Origin: an uncultured Alphaproteobacteria bacterium | GTDB lineage: Bacteria; Pseudomonadota; Alphaproteobacteria; RF32; CAG-239 | Assembly: GCA_934271715.1 (NCBI GenBank) | Contig: CAKQRZ010000014.1 | Coordinates: 1 to 44,080, forward strand | Length of the DNA: 44,080 nucleotides | Reading direction: 5' to 3' | Part shown: positions 39,831 through 44,080 of the stretch, in pieces | Position numbering within the stretch: the stretch's first letter is position 1 | How the letters are laid out: every line of letters starts with the position of its first letter | Notes under the pieces: generated by a model | The model's input: the letters and a program-made list of their open reading frames with translations, nothing else | Told to the model about the DNA's origin: nothing | Database searches by the model: none | Program-made: the position numbers and the translations under genes

Positions 39831-40994
39831 TTATGGCTCCACGCGTCCGGTTCCGCAGCAAGTCGGGCATTCAACCGTATACAAATCGCGCAGGCTCGGG
39901 CGGCGGCGCTGACGCAGAATTTCTACGTTTCCGGCGCGGCTCAGTCCCAGCACGCGACTATGACATATATCATCGGCCAGCTCTTCTTCCAAGGTTTCCA
40001 TAACTTTTTTCATAAAGCGGTATTCCGAAGAACCGGCAAAATCTATAATGATTTTACCCGAAAGATTGCGCAGACGGATTTGACGGGCGATTTCTTTAGC
40101 CGCTTCAATATTGAGGCTGTCCAAGTCGCCGACATTGCGCTTGCCGGCGCTGTCAACATCAATCGCCACAAAAGCGCGGGTTTCTTCAATATGCAGATTG
40201 CCGCCGTGCTTTAATTTTACGGTGCGGTTCAAAGCTTCTACAATCGCATCGTCTATGCCGAACTCTTCAAAAGCCTCTTTCTGCAAAGTCACGGTGCCGG
40301 AAAATACGGCTTCTACCTGCTCTTTCAGTTTCGGCGTATCTACCACAATTTCTTTTAAGGTATCTTTATAGCGGCGGATATATTCAAACAGCGGATTTTC
40401 TTTGGTATAAAGAACTGCCGGTGCAGTTAAGGTACGGGCTTTTTTGCGGATATTTTCATAAGTTTCGCGTAAAGCTGCCATTTCTTCTACCAGCTGGTTT
40501 TCAGTTGCCTCGGTTGAAGCGGTGCGCAGAATCCAGCCTTCCTGCCCCAAGCAATGCTGCTGCACAGTTTTTTTGTAAGCAGCTGCTTTTTCAGCATCTT
40601 CAATTTTATAAGAAGCTTCAACATCAAATTTAAACGGGCAATAAACCAAATAAGTTCCGGCCAGCTGAATATTGCGGACAACTTTGGCGCCTTTTTCTGC
40701 TCTTTTTTCCTGAGCCACCTGCACCACCACACTTTGCCCCTCGCTCATATTGGATTCTTTCAGAGTCGGCTCATACGAATTTAAAAAGGCCTCGTGGCCG
40801 TCGCCGATATTAACCATAAAGCCGATGCGGTCATTAGCCAAACTGATTTTTTTGCTGATACGGCCTAAATATACATTGCCTTCCAAAGCGCGGTTTTCAT
40901 TATAAATATCAATTTCCATCAAACCGGTTTCATCAAAAACGGCAATGCCTGCAGCTTCGTCATTACGGTCAAATATAATCTTTTCTGCTTTCAT
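39831..40994 (-). CDS. rng: ribonuclease G/E family protein (RNase G-like)
   Basis: Endoribonuclease of the RNase E/G family acting in rRNA maturation and mRNA decay. It has 387 residues, RNase G-like without the long C-terminal scaffold of RNase E. An S1-type region sits near the N-terminus (ALEGNVYLGRISKKIS, GFMVNIGDGHEAFLN). The catalytic Asp positions lie in FVAIDVDSAGKR and GKIIIDFAGS. The zinc-link motif is CPTCCGTGR at the very end. LNIEAAKEIARQIRLRNLSG is the family core. It overlaps maf by 4 nt (ATGA) with GGGGAG as ribosome site. The N-terminus is shorter than E. coli Rng. Confidence 0.92.
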   Translation of the reverse strand: MKAEKIIFDRNDEAAGIAVFDETGLMEIDIYNENRALEGNVYLGRISKKISLANDRIGFMVNIGDGHEAFLNSYEPTLKESNMSEGQSVVVQVAQEKRAEKGAKVVRNIQLAGTYLVYCPFKFDVEASYKIEDAEKAAAYKKTVQQHCLGQEGWILRTASTEATENQLVEEMAALRETYENIRKKARTLTAPAVLYTKENPLFEYIRRYKDTLKEIVVDTPKLKEQVEAVFSGTVTLQKEAFEEFGIDDAIVEALNRTVKLKHGGNLHIEETRAFVAIDVDSAGKRNVGDLDSLNIEAAKEIARQIRLRNLSGKIIIDFAGSSEYRFMKKVMETLEEELADDICHSRVLGLSRAGNVEILRQRRRPSLRDLYTVECPTCCGTGRVEP

Positions 40995-41569
40995 CGGATG
41001 TTCTCCCCTTTTAATAAATTCAGCGTTTCATAGAGCGGCAGCCCGATAATTCCGCTGTAAGAGCCTAAAATACGGCTGACATAGGCTGCAATGCTGCCGT
41101 CTATGCGATAGCCGCAAACGCCGTGCCAATCTGCGCTCTGCACATAATTTTTGATTTCATCCGGCGTCAGTTTTTTCATGGTAATTTTTGAACTTACGGT
41201 TTTCTGCGAAACTTTTCCCTGCTTATTTATAAGACAAACCGAGCTGATTACCCGATGTGTTTTGCCGGACAGCAAATTCATAACCTGAGTTTGCTCTTCT
41301 TCATTTTTAGCCTTATGCAAAACCTTTTTGCCCACAGCAACAATAGTATCGCACGCCAAAATATTTTCATTCGGATATTCAGCAGCAATTTTCTGCGCTT
41401 TTTCCAAAGCCATGCGGCGGACATAAGGCAGCGGGTCTTCATGCGGCAGACAGTCTTCGCAAATATCCGCCGGAGCAATTTTTTTCGGTTCATAAGCAAT
41501 TTGCCGCAACAAAGCAATGCGTTGCGGCGAACCGGAGGCTAAAATAAAGTCTTTAACTTCTGTAGTCAT
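40991..41569 (-). CDS. maf: Maf-family nucleotide pyrophosphatase
   Basis: Maf/YhdE-type house-cleaning nucleoside triphosphate pyrophosphatase (192 residues), acting on non-canonical or specific NTPs. Motifs are FILASGSPQRIALLRQI at the N-terminus, VRRMALEKAQKIA, ILACDTIVAVGKKVLHKA with the conserved Asp, and late GVCGYRIDGSIAAYV followed by GIIGLPLYET. It lies 6 nt after dksA and is coupled to rng. The subfamily (dTTP/UTP or m7GTP) is not decided here. Confidence 0.93.
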   Translation of the reverse strand: MTTEVKDFILASGSPQRIALLRQIAYEPKKIAPADICEDCLPHEDPLPYVRRMALEKAQKIAAEYPNENILACDTIVAVGKKVLHKAKNEEEQTQVMNLLSGKTHRVISSVCLINKQGKVSQKTVSSKITMKKLTPDEIKNYVQSADWHGVCGYRIDGSIAAYVSRILGSYSGIIGLPLYETLNLLKGENIR

Positions 41570-41575
41570 GCGGCG

Positions 41576-42001
41576 CTAAGCCTCATCGTCATATGTTTTT
41601 TCCATGCGTTCGTGGCGTTCCTGCGCTTCAATAGACAATGTGGCAACCGGACGTGCTTCTAAGCGTTCCAAGCCAATCGGCTCGCCGGTTTCTTCGCAAT
41701 AGCCGTATGTGCCGTCTTCAATGCGGTCAAGCGCTGCGTCAATCTTAGAAATAAGCTTGCGGATGCGGTCTTTTGTGCGCAAATCCAAAGATTTATCTGT
41801 TTCCAATGAAGCGCGGTCAATTTCATCCGGCTGATTCAAGCCGCCTTGGCGCAAATCTTCCAAAGTATCTACCGATTGCGAAACAATGGATTTTTTCCAA
41901 TTTTCCAGCTTCTGGCGGAAGTATTCAAGTTGCATGTCATTCATATATTCTTCATCGGCTGAAGGTTTATAATCCGGTGGTAAAACAATAGAAGCTGTCA
42001 T
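41576..42001 (-). CDS. dksA: DksA-type RNA polymerase-binding transcription factor
   Basis: Binds the secondary channel of RNA polymerase and works with ppGpp. In its 141 residues a coiled coil at about 25-100 carries the tip motif DEIDRASLETD, followed by RIEDGTYGYCEETGEPIGLE and ERLEARPVATLSIEAQERHE. The C4 zinc finger of E. coli DksA has only one Cys left (YGYC), the others replaced by Thr, Ala and Ile, as in other alphaproteobacterial DksA proteins. AAAGGAG precedes the ATG. It leads dksA-maf-rng-yacG-mlaE and may be cotranscribed with them. Confidence 0.93.
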   Translation of the reverse strand: MTASIVLPPDYKPSADEEYMNDMQLEYFRQKLENWKKSIVSQSVDTLEDLRQGGLNQPDEIDRASLETDKSLDLRTKDRIRKLISKIDAALDRIEDGTYGYCEETGEPIGLERLEARPVATLSIEAQERHERMEKTYDDEA

Positions 42002-42091
42002 TAGTATCTCCTTTATAAAAATTATTTTCTAAATAGTTAGCAATTTTATCTTAAAACTTCAACATTTTTTCTGATTTAATCACACAAAAGC

Positions 42092-42730
42092 CTAGTTAAA
42101 CACCCACATAATCAAGTTGCCGCTTTCCTTATTGCATTGACCTAAATCATCAACGCTTTTGCCGGCCAATGCCGAACGGGTTGCCGGCAGCTGAGAAGCC
42201 CCTGCCGTAGACGAAGCATAAATAGGCCAATACCAGTAGTTGTTGTTGACAACCATAGAATAAAGGTCAACAACTTTATTGGTATGCCACTCTTTCATAG
42301 CCATTTCAATGCATTGCTCGCGGTCAAGCCCCTCAAAAGAAATATAAAACTTGTCTTTTGCCTCTTCACCGCTGTTTGGAACGCCGACTTTAACTTCTCC
42401 GCCGAAAACATTATAGATTTTGTTTCCGGAACCGGTTTTAACTACTTTATATGATTTAGGAATCAGTTTCAGCCCCTCTTTATTAAGGTAAGCATCACTG
42501 CTTTTGCCGTTGACCATTTTCACGATATTATTGTAGTTAACTTCTACGGCAGAGCTTTTTAAGATTGCTCCGGCTAATTCTGCCAGCTGAATGTTCGCCT
42601 GACTCAGTTTATATTCGGAATAGGTATTGGCAACCAGCTTGCTGATACCGGCAACAACGGCCATAACCGCAGCCATATAGCCCATAACCTCAATCATAGA
42701 ACGGCCTTGTTGATTGTCTTTATAAATCAT
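42092..42730 (-). CDS. type IV pilin-like protein (third paralogue, divergent)
   Basis: A 212-residue prepilin-like protein with leader MIYKDNQQG and RSMIEVMGYMAAVMAVVAGI, again Arg at +1 and Glu at +5. It lacks the Cys-rich C-terminal pattern of the other two. It has one Cys in REQCIEMAMKEW and one in LGQCNKESG, then a hydrophobic end (NLIMWVFN) like theirs. The following helix (EYKLSQANIQLAELAGAIL) recalls type IVb/PilS pilins. The frame begins at 42763, but GGGGAG (42743-42738) is 7 nt from the ATG at 42730. A possible promoter is TTGAGA-17-TACTTT in the divergent gap. No pilus machinery is adjacent. Confidence 0.8.
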   Translation of the reverse strand: MIYKDNQQGRSMIEVMGYMAAVMAVVAGISKLVANTYSEYKLSQANIQLAELAGAILKSSAVEVNYNNIVKMVNGKSSDAYLNKEGLKLIPKSYKVVKTGSGNKIYNVFGGEVKVGVPNSGEEAKDKFYISFEGLDREQCIEMAMKEWHTNKVVDLYSMVVNNNYWYWPIYASSTAGASQLPATRSALAGKSVDDLGQCNKESGNLIMWVFN

Positions 42731-42789
42731 CTTATCACTCCCCTTTTTACAAAAGTAGCACAAAAAACATATTTTCTCAACAAAATTAC

Positions 42790-42817
42790 TTTATTTTTAG
42801 GATAAAATTATTATAAT
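42790..42817 (+). promoter_or_regulatory. candidate promoter of the outer-membrane protein gene
   Basis: Perfect TATAAT (42812-42817) with a weak -35 TTTATT (42790-42795), 33 nt before the ATG; AAAGGATG is the ribosome region. Confidence 0.4.
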
Positions 42818-42849
42818 GTCGTTAAATAATTTCGTAAAAGGATGTATAA

Positions 42850-43401
42850 ATGAAAAAATTCTTTATTTTAACGCTTTTGGCCGCCGCTGCCGCACCTGCC
42901 GGATATTGCGCTGCCGACACTTATAAATATACGCCCTATGTAGGTTTAGGCTATGCTTTTGACAAGGCTCAGGTTTCATCTGTCCGCCCTGAATATCACA
43001 GCGCTGAGTTTTATATCGGCTCAGACTACAGCAAATATTTCGGCACCGAAGTATTTTTATATCAAAGCCTCAGCCGCACAAACGGGCAGCAGCCGCATAA
43101 GCTTAAAAGCTCATACCGCGCTTACGGACTTGATTTAATGGGCTATTTGCCGCTGGACTGCAGCCAGAAGTTTTCGCTTTTAGGCACAATCGGCGCCGGA
43201 GAATATGTGTTTAAGCACAAAGAAACGGGCTTTAAACACCATAATGAACACGGCTACGGCTATCGTTTCGGCGGCGGTTTCAAATATGCCTTAAACAATA
43301 ACTGGCAGGCCAGATTTGTTGCCCGCTACATAAACTTTGACGGCGCAGACAAGGTTAATCAAGCTGTTGAATACGGCGTAAATGTTGAATATCACTTTTA
43401 A
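42850..43401 (+). CDS. outer-membrane beta-barrel protein, OmpA/OmpW-like size
   Basis: A 183-residue protein with a signal peptide (MKKFFILTLLAAAAAPAGYC then AA). The mature part is a run of alternating hydrophobic/polar beta strands (YTPYVGLGYAFDKAQV, GTEVFLYQSLS, YGYRFGGGFKYAL, WQARFVARYINF) ending in VEYHF, the C-terminal Phe signal recognised by the BAM complex. It is probably an 8-stranded barrel. A His-rich loop (FKHKETGFKHHNEHG) faces one side. It is 15 nt upstream of the next gene, possibly cotranscribed. Function is unknown; porin-like or adhesin-like. Confidence 0.8.
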   Translation: MKKFFILTLLAAAAAPAGYCAADTYKYTPYVGLGYAFDKAQVSSVRPEYHSAEFYIGSDYSKYFGTEVFLYQSLSRTNGQQPHKLKSSYRAYGLDLMGYLPLDCSQKFSLLGTIGAGEYVFKHKETGFKHHNEHGYGYRFGGGFKYALNNNWQARFVARYINFDGADKVNQAVEYGVNVEYHF

Positions 43402-43416
43402 TCATCAGAGGAAAAT

Positions 43417-43902
43417 ATGCTTAAAAAAATTGTTGTAATTGCTGCTTTGCTTTTATTGGTCGGATTTAGTTTTTCTTTAATTACCAAACCGCAGAAAACA
43501 GAAACCAGCGAACCGGCAGAAGTCAAGACTCCGCTTCCGGAAACGCTTTTTGCTTTTACTAAAGAAAGCCTGACCGCAGACTGCTCGCAAAAAGACGAAC
43601 AGCTGTGCGCTGTTGAAAACGCGGTAAAATGCACAATCAATCCGGCTTTGGAAATTTGCGGCAATTTGAATTTGCCTAAATTTATCTTTATGCAGGATGC
43701 AGGTTTAGACCGCCCGACAGAAATCAGTTATAAGCTGAAAAATAAACGCGTATTGGTAAATAATACCGTAGAAATTTTCACAGACAGCTCCTGCAACGGC
43801 GGCTGGTTCGGCCTATGTCAGGGAACTGTGATTTATGTTTTAGCCAAACCGGAAAACCAACCCACCGGCTGGTATGTAAAAGACATATACGCTATTGAAT
43901 AA
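43417..43902 (+). CDS. small exported/membrane-anchored Cys-containing protein
   Basis: A 161-residue protein with an N-terminal hydrophobic segment (IVVIAALLLLVGFSFSLI) that could be an anchor or signal. A short charged linker is followed by a domain with six Cys (DCSQ, LCAV, KCTI, ICGN, SCNG, LCQG), suited to three disulphides in the periplasm, and a C-terminal GWYVKDIYAIE. AGAGGA lies before the ATG. It is followed by a terminator. No family is recognised. Confidence 0.7.
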   Translation: MLKKIVVIAALLLLVGFSFSLITKPQKTETSEPAEVKTPLPETLFAFTKESLTADCSQKDEQLCAVENAVKCTINPALEICGNLNLPKFIFMQDAGLDRPTEISYKLKNKRVLVNNTVEIFTDSSCNGGWFGLCQGTVIYVLAKPENQPTGWYVKDIYAIE

Positions 43903-43926
43903 GATATAATGTCAAATATAATTTAA

Positions 43927-43959
43927 ACCGGTCTCTGTTTTCAAGCGACCGGTATTTTT
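43927..43959 (+). terminator. intrinsic terminator after the 43417 gene
   Basis: ACCGGTC (43927-43933) and GACCGGT (43947-43953), a perfect 7-bp stem with 13-nt loop, followed by ATTTTTATA. It separates the small exported protein gene from the TC-tract unit. Confidence 0.8.
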
Positions 43960-43976
43960 ATATTTATTTTTTCCGG

Positions 43977-44006
43977 TTGACTTATGGTATGAGGCTGGTG
44001 TAGAAT
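43977..44006 (+). promoter_or_regulatory. promoter of the TC-tract leader gene, copy 2
   Basis: TTGACT (43977-43982), 18-nt spacer, TAGAAT (44001-44006); same boxes and spacing as at 19092-19121. Confidence 0.6.
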
Positions 44007-44042
44007 GAGTATAGTAATTAACAAATTTTAGAGGAAAGAAAG

Positions 44043-44080
44043 ATGAAAAATAAGCTAAGCAAAGGTCTCTCTCTCTCTCT
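44043..44080 (+). CDS. start of a TC-tract gene, truncated by the window edge
   Basis: GAGGAAAG then ATG begins MKNKLSKGLSLS, twelve full codons before the window stops. It is almost identical to the leader at 19158 (MKNKLFKGLSLS). The basic start and following hydrophobic stretch suggest a signal peptide. The rest of the gene, and so its product, is not visible. Confidence 0.55.
   Translation, partial: MKNKLSKGLSLS

Larger units (their letters stand above)
43974..44080 (+). repeat. 107-nt promoter/leader/TC-tract unit, copy 2 (runs off the window)
   Basis: Ungapped counterpart of 19089-19195. It includes TTGACT, the TGAGGCTGG core, TAGAAT, GAGGAAAG, ATG at 44043 and a 15-nt TC tract (44066-44080) ending exactly at the window edge, so the true tract may be longer. 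Confidence 0.8.

Overview
The window looks like 44 kb from an uncultured, moderately AT-rich alphaproteobacterium, probably one of the host-associated or gut lineages. Supporting signs are a GTTC-N7-GTTC type LexA site in front of lexA, the maf / RNase G / yacG order, an NlpD-like gene next to yajC-secD-secF, a DUF2155 protein beside MlaD, a mitofilin-like gene divergent from tsaD, an ELM1 (DUF1022) protein and a DksA without its zinc cysteines. Most of it is dense chromosomal housekeeping DNA with short operons and overlapping starts and stops. No tRNA, rRNA, CRISPR array or transposase was seen.

Layout. 1-7.2 kb: lexA, accA, an unknown two-helix membrane protein, yejA-yejB without yejE/yejF, and a convergent ELM1-like protein. 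7.2-9.6 kb: two small exported proteins, then a DnaJ-like co-chaperone with a DUF1349 protein. 9.6-13.1 kb: sufB-sufC-sufD on the minus strand, SufD carrying a Cys/His-rich insert. 13.1-18.1 kb: a PAS plus degenerate GGDEF protein, an NlpD-like lipoprotein and yajC-secD-secF, closed by an intrinsic terminator. 18.1-20.4 kb is the accessory segment: a probable structured RNA with its own promoter and terminator, two related Cys-rich type IV pilin-like genes, a palindromic repeat lying inside an open frame, and a short leader gene with a (TC)n tract.

20.4-28 kb: a His-tailed exported protein, two related membrane HExxH proteins, an S66 carboxypeptidase homologue with a Cys nucleophile beside a Mpl/MurC-type ligase, a TetR regulator, and tandem MlaD proteins with DUF2155. 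28-32 kb: a Gld-type ABC exporter operon (ATPase, GldF-GldG fusion, DUF4340). 32-36.4 kb: an ADP-dependent sugar kinase, a mitofilin-like protein, tsaD and nth. 36.4-42 kb: a complete Mla/Pqi-like lipid transport operon (STAS-MlaE, MlaF, MCE, PqiC-like lipoprotein), yacG, rng, maf and dksA. 42-44 kb: a third pilin-like protein, an outer-membrane barrel, a small exported protein, and a second copy of the 107-nt promoter/leader/TC-tract unit, in which the window ends.

Envelope functions dominate: lipid transport (Mla/Pqi), protein export (SecDF-YajC), peptidoglycan recycling (S66 enzyme, Mpl-like ligase, NlpD) and surface pilins. The strongest candidate for something undescribed is the duplicated promoter-leader-(TC)n unit next to orphan Cys-rich pilins. 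In the copy at 19.1 kb the frame after the tract stays open for about 390 codons through a pilin domain, but it is out of frame with the leader ATG. That is the arrangement expected of a phase-variable contingency locus caught in the OFF state. Coordinates were read by hand, and no database search was possible.
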